This document shows positions 57,666-64,000 of a DNA stretch of 64,000 bases, one piece after another (the first letter of the stretch is position 1; every line of letters starts with the position of its first letter). Position numbers and translations under genes: made by a program. The stretch lies in NCBI RefSeq assembly GCF_015222005.1, contig NZ_JADFFL010000005.1:186001-250000 (forward strand), in the 5' to 3' direction. The notes beneath the pieces are model-generated. The model was not told the origin of the DNA. It ran no database searches and worked only from the letters and a program-made list of their open reading frames with translations. Source of the DNA: Mucilaginibacter myungsuensis (GTDB lineage Bacteria; Bacteroidota; Bacteroidia; Sphingobacteriales; Sphingobacteriaceae).

Positions 57666-58160
57666 ATGAAAAAGAACATTGATCTCGAACTGACCAGTGC
57701 TGAAAAACAGCAACTGAGAGAACGAAAAGTAAGCCTGAAAGCATTGCGGGATCATGCCCCCGATGAGATCGCGGCTATGATAAATGCTTCAGCAGAGCGG
57801 ACTAAGGAGTTGTTTGCCCTGATCGAATTTCAAAGTATTCCCTCACTCGGGCTCGGTTTCGCAAAGGAGCTGATCGTCCAGGGCTATTACGCACTCGATC
57901 AATTGAAAGGTAAGAGCGCGGTTGAATTATTTGATGCCTATGAGATGCACTGCGGTTGCTGGGCGGACCCGTGTGTGGAAGATTCTTATCGGCTGTTGGT
58001 TCATTACATTGAACACCGGGATGAAAGCAAGCGCTGGTGGGATTTTACGAAAGACCGTAAAGCTTATCGTGCGGAGTTCGGCTTTCCCGCCGACCGGCCG
58101 GTAGTCGCCTGGTACGAGACGGGAAAATACCCGAAGGCAGACGCATACATGAAAGGATAA
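57666..58160 (+). CDS. Cdd1-like helix-hairpin-helix protein
   Basis: Protein of 164 residues similar to the Cdd1 (pathogenicity locus) family: IEFQSIPSLGLGFAKELIVQ and GYYALDQLKGKSAVELFDAY form a helix-hairpin-helix that should bind DNA backbone, and the cysteine stretch MHCGCWADPCVEDSYRLLVH is characteristic. Role in DNA repair is inferred from the neighbours: umuDC before and AlkB-like after (3 bp gap). Confidence 0.85.
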   Translation: MKKNIDLELTSAEKQQLRERKVSLKALRDHAPDEIAAMINASAERTKELFALIEFQSIPSLGLGFAKELIVQGYYALDQLKGKSAVELFDAYEMHCGCWADPCVEDSYRLLVHYIEHRDESKRWWDFTKDRKAYRAEFGFPADRPVVAWYETGKYPKADAYMKG

Positions 58161-58163
58161 AAT

Positions 58164-58751
58164 ATGGAACAAATGGCATTATTTCCGGAAGCCGGCCAGA
58201 GTAAAGGTCTGCCTAAAAATTTCCTGGAATATTTTCCGGAACTGATCGGGGCGCTCCAAGGCCGTCAACTCCTGAAGAAGTTCATTGAGAAAACACCCTG
58301 GAAGCAGACCATTCAAAAACTATGGGATAAAGAATATTTGACACCGCGTCTGACCTGCTGGTATGGCGAAACGGACCGTATAGCGGGAACGTTACCCTGG
58401 ACACCGGAGTTACAGGCAATCCGTGACATAGTCGAGCCATTAGCAGGCATCAGTTTTAATACGGTTTTACTGAACTACTATCGCGACGGCAACGATTCGG
58501 TGGCCTGGCACAGCGATAAAGAAAGCATCATGGGCAGCCAGCCGGTGATCGCTTCCGTGAGTTTTGGCGAGGTACGCAGTTTTGATATCCGTAATAAAGC
58601 CGATCATTCGGAAAAATATTCCGTGCGGCTCGAACATGGCTCATTCCTGTTAATGAAAAGCGGGTTACAGGAAAACTGGGAACATCGCATCGCCAAATCA
58701 AATAAACCAATGAAGGCCCGGATCAACCTGACGTTTCGTTCGGTGATCTGA
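58164..58751 (+). CDS. AlkB-like 2OG-Fe(II) dioxygenase
   Basis: Protein of 195 residues of the AlkB family, which removes alkyl groups from nucleic acids. Iron ligands HSD at about 116-118 and H at about 174 (QENWEHRI), and the 2-oxoglutarate-binding arginines in KARINLTFR. The nucleotide-recognition lid VLLNYYRDGNDSVAWHSDKE is typical of the AlkB2/3 type. Third gene of the plus-strand repair group, 3 bp from Cdd1. Confidence 0.95.
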   Translation: MEQMALFPEAGQSKGLPKNFLEYFPELIGALQGRQLLKKFIEKTPWKQTIQKLWDKEYLTPRLTCWYGETDRIAGTLPWTPELQAIRDIVEPLAGISFNTVLLNYYRDGNDSVAWHSDKESIMGSQPVIASVSFGEVRSFDIRNKADHSEKYSVRLEHGSFLLMKSGLQENWEHRIAKSNKPMKARINLTFRSVI

Positions 58752-58803
58752 TATTTTACCAACAATATTAATTTTTAAATCAACCCTGAATTATCTTAGC
58801 AGC

Positions 58804-59895
58804 ATGAAGAAACTGTCCGTTATTTGCCTTTTAGGTCTTTCGATCACCCTGATCTCATGGGGATTCAAAGGTCATCGCGCCATCGCTACCATCGCACAGA
58901 AACACCTCAGCAGCAATACTGCATACGTGGTTTCGGCTTATCTGAAAGGCGAAGGCATGGCGGATGTGGCGACCTGGGCAGACGAGAATAAGAACCCCAA
59001 AACCGCAGCCTGGCATTACGTGAATCTGCCCTTGGGGTTGACCCGTGAGGCATTTGTAAAAGCAATTAGTGAGAGTGATAATAATGTTTATACGGCCATC
59101 CTTAAAACGGAAGCGCAATTAAAAGATAAGAACTTATCCTCAGAACAAAAGTATGAGGCATTGAAATACCTGATCCATTTGGTGGGCGACGCGCACCAGC
59201 CCATGCACGTTTCCCGTAAAGAAGATAAGGGAGGTAATACGATCCAGGTACGCTTTGACAACAAAGGCACCAATCTGCATAGCCTTTGGGATAGCAAACT
59301 GATCGATCACGAAGGTTTGAGTGAGAGCGATATAGCTAAAAATTATGATGTGGCGACAGGCACTGAGATCAAACAATGGCAATCGGACAGCCCGATGGAA
59401 TGGCTTTGGGAAAGCTACCAGATCAGCAGCGAACTGTATATGAATACAAAGCCCGGCCAGCAGATCGACGAGGCTTATTACCAAAAATATATTACGGTCA
59501 TCCGTAAACGCGTGGACCAGGCTGGCATCCGCCTGGCAGGTGAACTGAATAAGCTTTTTAATTCAGCTACGCCACCGACCGCTACCACGGCAACGGCAGT
59601 GCCGCAAGTGGCCGCTACCGTTACGAACATCAAGTTAGAGGATGTGAAAAATGCCATAGGCAAAACGGTTACGACGCAAGGCAAAGTGTTTAGCAGCAAG
59701 GATATCGGAAGCATGGTACTGGTTAACTTAGGCGCGGCTTATCCGAATCAAATGCTGACCGTTGCACTCAAAGGTAAAGCCAAAGAACTCGGCGCTCAAC
59801 TGGAAAACAAAATGATCACGGTGGAAGGTGACGTCATCGATTATAAAGGTAAACCTGAGATCATCATTACCGACCCGGCCAAGATCAAATTCTGA
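58804..59895 (+). CDS. S1/P1-type nuclease with C-terminal OB-fold domain
   Basis: Exported protein of 363 residues. Signal peptide ends before W at about residue 19 (LISWGFKGHRAIATIAQKHL), the tryptophan and histidines being the zinc ligands of S1/P1 nucleases, with LIHLVGDAHQPMHVS and NLHSLWDSKLIDHEG further on. Cleaves single-stranded nucleic acid in the periplasm. A threonine-alanine-rich linker (about 255-270) leads to an extra domain VKNAIGKTVTTQGKVFSSKD to VEGDVIDYKGKPEIII, an OB-fold of the tRNA_anti-like type that probably binds the substrate. Confidence 0.9.
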   Translation: MKKLSVICLLGLSITLISWGFKGHRAIATIAQKHLSSNTAYVVSAYLKGEGMADVATWADENKNPKTAAWHYVNLPLGLTREAFVKAISESDNNVYTAILKTEAQLKDKNLSSEQKYEALKYLIHLVGDAHQPMHVSRKEDKGGNTIQVRFDNKGTNLHSLWDSKLIDHEGLSESDIAKNYDVATGTEIKQWQSDSPMEWLWESYQISSELYMNTKPGQQIDEAYYQKYITVIRKRVDQAGIRLAGELNKLFNSATPPTATTATAVPQVAATVTNIKLEDVKNAIGKTVTTQGKVFSSKDIGSMVLVNLGAAYPNQMLTVALKGKAKELGAQLENKMITVEGDVIDYKGKPEIIITDPAKIKF

Positions 59896-59896
59896 T

Positions 59897-60124
59897 ATGA
59901 ACGAGCCATTTCTTTTGACCGTCAAATATGCAGGATCTGAACACGAACTTAAAGCACGTTTTGAGCGATGGGGATATACCCATCGCATCGCTGTGCTGAT
60001 CGATGAAGAAACGGTGATCTTCGAGCCTGACGAAGAAGGCAGCTACCGGGCGCTCGGCAATTCGACCGCGCCGGTCGGCCTGATGCAGGCTATCGCCGAG
60101 AAGCTGCGGGCTTTGCAATCTTAA
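59897..60124 (+). CDS. Small hypothetical protein
   Basis: Protein of 75 residues from ATG 59897, directly behind the nuclease stop: MNEPFLLTVKYAGSEHELKA, then DEETVIFEPDEEGSYRALGN. Strand-rich, conserved-looking, no named family. Ends overlapping the Arr gene by four bases on the opposite strand. Confidence 0.7.
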   Translation: MNEPFLLTVKYAGSEHELKARFERWGYTHRIAVLIDEETVIFEPDEEGSYRALGNSTAPVGLMQAIAEKLRALQS

Positions 60125-60528
60125 TCCTCGATCGCTTCGATACCCTGCTCCTTTAGTTTTTGCAAGGTACTTGTCATGGAAGCTATTTGTTCTGAGGAGT
60201 GTCCCTGCCAGATGGTAACCTCACCCACAACTTTAAAAGGCTGCTTAGAACGGTAAGACATGGTCGGATTACCGGGAAATTTCTTATCGGTCAGGTTCGG
60301 GTCGTCTTCAAGTGTGCCGGTCGGTTCTACCAGATATATCCTTTCCGGGCCGTCGCCGACCGCTAATTCCGCACCCCAAACCGCAGGATCGAGTGTAGCG
60401 GCGAGGTAGATGTATTTGGCTCGGTTCCTTTGACCGTAATTGGAAGGAACCCCGACTTCGATAAGGTCGCCCATTTTAAGATCAGCTTTTGTCCCGTGGA
60501 AATAAGTTTGTGAAAATGGTGTATGCAT
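60121..60528 (-). CDS. arr: Rifampicin ADP-ribosyltransferase
   Basis: Protein of 135 residues from ATG 60528 (MHTPFSQTYFHGTKADL; the frame is open to 60543). Typical Arr features: YFHGTKADLKMGDLI, AKYIYLAATLDPAVWGAELA, then DDPNLTDKKFPGNPTMSYRS. Arr enzymes inactivate rifamycins by transfer of ADP-ribose from NAD. Convergent with the small gene at 59897. Normal length, no damage. Confidence 0.93.
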   Translation of the reverse strand: MHTPFSQTYFHGTKADLKMGDLIEVGVPSNYGQRNRAKYIYLAATLDPAVWGAELAVGDGPERIYLVEPTGTLEDDPNLTDKKFPGNPTMSYRSKQPFKVVGEVTIWQGHSSEQIASMTSTLQKLKEQGIEAIED

Positions 60529-60678
60529 TTCCGAAAATAGCACGTCAAAACCTGTGTACGGCAGGATCGCAACTATATTTTTTCAGATGCAATAGCATTC
60601 CGGTCAAGACGTTATCTTTACAACAGGCAAAAGGAAATCCTTGATCCAACAAATCACCATCCTGCGTGTTTATGCCGC

Positions 60679-61041
60679 ATGGAAACCACCAAACACCGTT
60701 ATTCAGATACCGAACTTGAGGATTTTAGAACACTCATTGAAAACAAGCTGACCGCCGCTAAAGAAGAAATGGCCCATTTAAGTACCTCGTTAAGCCAGTC
60801 AGACGCCGATGGCGCTTTTCATACCCTGGAAGATGGCGCGGCTACGCTGGAAAAAGAGACCAATCATCAGATGGCCGGCCGCCAAAAGAAATTCATCGAA
60901 CAGTTAGAAGCAGCTTTAGGAAGGATAGCAAATAAAACTTACGGAGTTTGCCGTACTACGGGTAAACTGATCCAAAAGGAGAGGCTGATGGCCGTTCCGC
61001 ATACCACGCAAAGTATGGAAGCAAAAATGCGTCAGAATTGA
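60679..61041 (+). CDS. DksA/TraR-family protein with reduced zinc site
   Basis: Protein of 120 residues. The coiled-coil part (TELEDFRTLIENKLTAAKEE, ETNHQMAGRQKKFIEQLEAA) and the end YGVCRTTGKLIQKERLMAVP are those of DksA/TraR proteins, but only one of the usual four zinc cysteines is left. Such variants can still enter the RNA polymerase secondary channel. Next gene begins in its stop codon. Confidence 0.85.
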   Translation: METTKHRYSDTELEDFRTLIENKLTAAKEEMAHLSTSLSQSDADGAFHTLEDGAATLEKETNHQMAGRQKKFIEQLEAALGRIANKTYGVCRTTGKLIQKERLMAVPHTTQSMEAKMRQN

Positions 61042-61514
61042 AACCGTCCTACATCGATTTTGACAACTCCGGATATGACTGGAAACCTGATATCGATTAC
61101 CGGGCACATCCAGAATTTTACCATGTAGGCAAGGGAGAACAGGGCGTATTGATCTGCGAGCCTTATAAAAGCGAAATCGGGAAATTCTGGCGATTTAAAA
61201 CAGTGGCCATCGCCGAAGAAAGCAGCCGTAAGATATTTGATTTGTTTAACAATTACCTGGATAAAGATGATTTTGTTGGTGCGGATATGGCACGCAAATA
61301 CCTCCAGATGGGTTATACCCGTGCACGCCGCTATGCCAATTACAAAGGCGGCAAAAAATACGATGCTGACCATAATTATAAGCCATTGGAGCGCGGGACG
61401 GGTGATCCGGAAAAGGCTGCGGCAGCAGCCGTGTTCTATGATAAATACAAAGCAGCCGAGGCAGAGCCAAAGTATGCTACCCTAAAAAAGCAATGGAAGC
61501 ATGAACGGGGTTAA
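61038..61514 (+). CDS. DUF4385 protein
   Basis: Protein of 158 residues with TTG start overlapping the DksA stop (TTGA, 61038-61041). [40 protein letters not shown] and [20 protein letters not shown] are diagnostic of DUF4385. Biochemical function unknown; common in plasmids and elements with repair genes. Confidence 0.88.
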   Translation: MKPSYIDFDNSGYDWKPDIDYRAHPEFYHVGKGEQGVLICEPYKSEIGKFWRFKTVAIAEESSRKIFDLFNNYLDKDDFVGADMARKYLQMGYTRARRYANYKGGKKYDADHNYKPLERGTGDPEKAAAAAVFYDKYKAAEAEPKYATLKKQWKHERG

Positions 61515-61647
61515 AAAACAGAACCTTCCTGAAAAGCTATGCGCTACCTGTGGTAAGCCTTTTACCTGGCGCAAGAAATGGGAAAAGGTTTGGGAAGAAG
61601 TGAAATACTGCTCTGAAAGATGCAGGCGTCAGAAAGCCGACCGCTGA
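61501..61647 (+). CDS. DUF2256 small zinc-ribbon protein
   Basis: Short gene of 48 residues: [48 protein letters not shown]. The pattern KKxNLPxKxCxxCGxPFxWR and YCSxRCR is diagnostic for DUF2256. Four cysteines probably bind zinc. It overlaps the DUF4385 gene by 14 bases. Confidence 0.9.
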   Translation: MNGVKKQNLPEKLCATCGKPFTWRKKWEKVWEEVKYCSERCRRQKADR

Positions 61648-61685
61648 AAGGCAGGGATCTCCACAGAAGATGATTCCTTTCAAGA

Positions 61686-62045
61686 TCATCGGATGACAGG
61701 GTCCCAAACGGACCTGTGGGCCGGATCCTCAATTTGGGCACCCCAGTCATGCATCGCTTTCAGTACCGGAATAAGTGTTTTTCCAAGCTCACTTAGTTCA
61801 TATTCAACACGTGGCGGCTTTTCCATGTAACTGTGACGGATAATCAAACCGTCCTCTTCCAATTCCTTCAGTTGCTGGCTCAATATCTTGCGGGAAATGT
61901 CGGGCATTTGTACGGCGAGTTTGCCGAACCGCACTTTTACACCTGTCAATATTCTGATCAGCACGATGGGTTTCCATTTTCCCCCGATATATCCCATAGT
62001 ACGGACAACCGCACAGTTATCCGGGTTTTGCATCATCTTTCTCAT
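61686..62045 (-). CDS. HxlR-family transcriptional regulator (second copy)
   Basis: Protein of 119 residues. TMGYIGGKWKPIVLIRILTG, ISRKILSQQLKELEEDGLII and YELSELGKTLIPVLKAMHDW are the family signature. Divergent from the SDR gene at 62172 with a tandem operator that overlaps its own start codon, so repression of itself is probable. The design is the same as at 6820-8044, but sequence identity between the two HxlR proteins is low. Confidence 0.92.
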   Translation of the reverse strand: MRKMMQNPDNCAVVRTMGYIGGKWKPIVLIRILTGVKVRFGKLAVQMPDISRKILSQQLKELEEDGLIIRHSYMEKPPRVEYELSELGKTLIPVLKAMHDWGAQIEDPAHRSVWDPVIR

Positions 62046-62101
62046 TAGTTACCTCTTTGTTACCACTAATTGCCTTTAGTTACGAGTTTGTAACCACTAA
62101 T
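62045..62101. promoter_or_regulatory. Tandem 26-bp operator between HxlR and SDR genes
   Basis: Two copies, 62045-62070 and 62076-62101, both TTAGTTAC, three variable bases, TTTGT, one variable base, then ACCACTAAT. Centre spacing is 31 bp, about three helical turns. Each copy is also partly palindromic (TTAGT and ACTAA; GTTAC and GTTAC/GTAAC). The first copy begins at the HxlR start codon. Likely HxlR binding sites. Confidence 0.72.
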
Positions 62102-62171
62102 CCGTTCTGCTTCGAGACAGACCTGCTCAGGCTTTAGTTTCTTTGCGAAACAAAAGTAATAATTATTAAAC

Positions 62172-62969
62172 ATGAGTGATCAACAATTACAGGGCAGAGA
62201 CCTTGAAGGAAAAATTGCATTAGTAACAGGTGGCACAAAAGGGATAGGTAAAGCGATCACCGCACGCCTGCTGTCAGCAGGCGCAACTGTGGTCGTAACA
62301 GCACGGAACGAGCCGGAAGAAGTGGACAATTCCTATCATTTTATTGCAGCAGACCTATCAAAAGCTGACGAGGTGGCGAAAGTTGCGACCGAGATCAGTA
62401 ACAAATTTGGTGGTGTCGATATCCTGATCAATAACATGGGGGCGAACACATTTCCGGGAGGTGGATTCAGCGCATTAAACGACGAACATTGGTACCAGGC
62501 GCTGGAGGTCAATCTGCTGTCTTCAGTACGTTTAGACCGCGCTTTGTTACCTAAAATGCTGGAAAAGAAAAGCGGCGTGATCATTCACATCTCGTCAACC
62601 AGCGGGCAATTTCCGATCTGGGAATCTACCATGGCCTACAGCGCGGCAAAAAGCGCTTTGAATACGTACAGCAAGTCATTAGCTGACGAGGCCGGGCCGC
62701 ATGGCATCAGGGTAAATACCGTATCGCCGGGATTGACCAAAACAGAGGCGATGTCCAGCTTTTTGACCGATCTGGCGGGACAGGCCGGGATAACATTTGA
62801 AGAGATGACCCAAAAGCTGTTCGACCGGGTTGGCGGCGTGCCGCTGGGCAGAATGGCCGAGCCGGAAGAAACCGCGGAACTGGTATACTTCCTGGTATCT
62901 CCAAAAGGGTCGTATATCACCGGGGCAAATTATTTTATTGATGGCGGGAACTTCCCGGTAGTCAAATAA
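62172..62969 (+). CDS. Short-chain dehydrogenase/reductase (SDR)
   Basis: Classical SDR of 265 residues. Cofactor motif VTGGTKGIGKAI near 18-29, arginine in VVTARNEP (NADP type), INNMGANTFPGG, catalytic serine in IHISSTSG, and YSAAK at about 156-160. VNTVSPGLTKTEAMS and the C-terminal FIDGGNFP complete it. Controlled by the divergent HxlR regulator by inference; substrate unknown. Confidence 0.93.
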   Translation: MSDQQLQGRDLEGKIALVTGGTKGIGKAITARLLSAGATVVVTARNEPEEVDNSYHFIAADLSKADEVAKVATEISNKFGGVDILINNMGANTFPGGGFSALNDEHWYQALEVNLLSSVRLDRALLPKMLEKKSGVIIHISSTSGQFPIWESTMAYSAAKSALNTYSKSLADEAGPHGIRVNTVSPGLTKTEAMSSFLTDLAGQAGITFEEMTQKLFDRVGGVPLGRMAEPEETAELVYFLVSPKGSYITGANYFIDGGNFPVVK

Positions 62970-63001
62970 TGATCATGAACCTGCGGGTAGAAATCTTTAG
63001 G

Positions 63002-63919
63002 TCAGTTAAAAGACGATCTGAATTGTACAGGAGATAGATTTGTCTTTGTTTTGAAAAGGCGACTGAAAGACTGTGAATGCTCAAAGCCTAAAGAAAAGGC
63101 AACTTCACTGATGGTCAGGTTGGTAGTAGACAGCAATTCCTTGGACCGCTCGATCAGTTTATGATGGATATGCTGCTGGGCGTTCAATCCGGTGAGCGAA
63201 CGCAGCATATCACTTAAATAGTTGGGTGTGTAATTCAATTGCTCTGCCAGCTCCTGCACAGTCGGAAGACCACGGTTAACAGGTTCCCGATCTTTGAATC
63301 TGGTATTGAGCAGTTTTTCAAATTGCTGAAGCAGATCGTTCGTAGCTGCCTGGCGCGTCAGGAACTGACGCTTATAAAAGCGCTTAGCGTAGCTTAATAA
63401 TAGCTCAATTTGAGCGATGACCACTTCGTGGCTGAAATCATCTATGCGGCTGTTAAGTTCGTCTTCGATGATCATAAAAATGGACGACACAGTTGCCCGT
63501 TCTTTTTCAGACAAGTGTAGTGCCTCATTTGAAGCATAGGAAAAGAAACCATATTGTTTGATCTTGACAGCAAGCGGATAACCCTGAAGAAAATCCTGGT
63601 GAAAGATCAGCGAATACCCTTCATTGCCCTTATAGATCGCCGTACTTCCGACGATCTGACCGGGTGCTGTAAAGACCATACTTCCTTCATCAAAATCATA
63701 ATAACCTTGCCCATACCTGAACTGGCCACCTAATTTACTGACAAAAGATATTTTGTAAAGCGTGGTTACATAACTGACCGGAAGTTTGCTCAAGTTGATG
63801 CGTTCTTCGCGGGTATCCAGCAACGTGATCAGCGGATGAGCCGGTCCGGGAATACCCAGCATACGGTGTATCTCGGTGATCGACCCTAACCTGACAACTT
63901 TTGGCGTAACGTTCTTCAT
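63002..63919 (-). CDS. AraC-family transcriptional regulator (paralogue of the one at 3122)
   Basis: Protein of 305 residues from ATG 63919 (MKNVTPKVVRLGSITEIHRM; the frame is open to 63967). The sensing domain carries YGQGYYDFDEGSMVFTAPGQ; the double helix-turn-helix reads VQELAEQLNYTPNYLSDMLR and TISEVAFSLGFEHSQSFSRL, ending TNLSPVQFRSSF. Roughly half of positions agree by eye with the regulator at 3122. Convergent with the SDR gene. It probably has a different operator, since I find no GGCAA repeat nearby. Confidence 0.92.
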   Translation of the reverse strand: MKNVTPKVVRLGSITEIHRMLGIPGPAHPLITLLDTREERINLSKLPVSYVTTLYKISFVSKLGGQFRYGQGYYDFDEGSMVFTAPGQIVGSTAIYKGNEGYSLIFHQDFLQGYPLAVKIKQYGFFSYASNEALHLSEKERATVSSIFMIIEDELNSRIDDFSHEVVIAQIELLLSYAKRFYKRQFLTRQAATNDLLQQFEKLLNTRFKDREPVNRGLPTVQELAEQLNYTPNYLSDMLRSLTGLNAQQHIHHKLIERSKELLSTTNLTISEVAFSLGFEHSQSFSRLFKTKTNLSPVQFRSSFN

Positions 63920-63934
63920 AATGTAAGGTAATAA

Positions 63935-63969
63935 ATATGACCAGATCCGGTAACAGGATATGGTCATAT
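63935..63969. promoter_or_regulatory. Inverted repeat upstream of the second AraC gene
   Basis: ATATGACCA (63935-63943) and TGGTCATAT (63961-63969) are perfect 9-bp inverted arms with a 17-nt spacer, directly before the start of the AraC gene. Possible operator. Compare the 8-bp arms with 16-nt spacer before the first AraC gene. Confidence 0.45.
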
Positions 63970-64000
63970 CTGAATTTACAAATAAGGTTAATTCTGAGGT

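Overview
The window reads as DNA of a Bacteroidota bacterium, most likely of the Sphingobacteriaceae (Mucilaginibacter or Pedobacter type). The reasons are a SusC/SusD pair, a Bacteroidota-type conjugation operon (TraE to TraM plus an RteC homologue), promoters ending in a TTTG element (TAnnTTTG), and weak or absent Shine-Dalgarno sequences. The genus is inferred from gene style. I saw no rRNA, tRNA or CRISPR array.

Region 1 (1-10.7 kb) looks chromosomal or near-chromosomal. It holds a LytS/LytTR two-component pair (cut by the window edge), a lipoprotein, and a redox/efflux cluster: NTF2-like protein (broken by an in-frame stop), AraC regulator, 14-TM MFS exporter, two NADP-binding reductases, an HxlR regulator divergent from an SDR, a second SDR, and a TetR regulator. 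Five promoters here share one composite operator: two GGCAA half-sites exactly 21 bp apart, followed 30-31 bp later by TTTG. This looks like the regulon of the AraC protein. A related HxlR-SDR-AraC module lies at the other end of the window (61.7-64 kb).

Region 2 (10.9-13.5 kb) is a mobile-element maintenance module: SSB, a DUF932 protein and two small conserved genes, followed by about 500 bp rich in inverted repeats.

Region 3 (13.5-29.8 kb) is a defence island, visibly richer in A+T. It carries a 1329-residue sacsin-like ATPase with a DUF3883 C-terminus and a tightly linked nuclease-like partner. Next is a compact restriction-modification block (5-methylcytosine methyltransferase, MORC/MutL-like GHKL ATPase, Z1 ATPase, DUF4420 PD-(D/E)XK protein, and a convergent protein of unknown family). 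A second DUF3883 protein converges on an HNH endonuclease with a PUA/EVE-like reader, and a Kiwa pair (KwaA, KwaB) follows. Gene fragments between these units show turnover.

Region 4 (30-41.4 kb) has an XRE regulator, a long structured leader, a small gene, a TlpA-like thioredoxin, a SusC/SusD pair, a secreted small protein, a MauE-like membrane protein, a Crp/Fnr regulator, a PLP-dependent acyl-CoA synthase-type enzyme and an RteC homologue.

Region 5 (41.5-51.2 kb) is a conjugation operon from a TraD-position gene to TraM plus one more ORF. It lacks TraN and later genes, and no relaxase, coupling protein or integrase is visible. An IS110-family element follows.

Region 6 (52.7-61.6 kb) holds a DUF2490 protein, then a DNA-damage group (SRAP, UmuC, UmuD/LexA-like peptidase, Cdd1-like, AlkB-like), an S1/P1 nuclease, a rifampicin ADP-ribosyltransferase, a DksA relative and small conserved genes. 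A palindrome TTRCTAA-N5-TTAGYAA lies upstream of the UmuD-like gene, the SRAP gene and the methyltransferase operon of the defence island, suggesting shared damage-responsive control.
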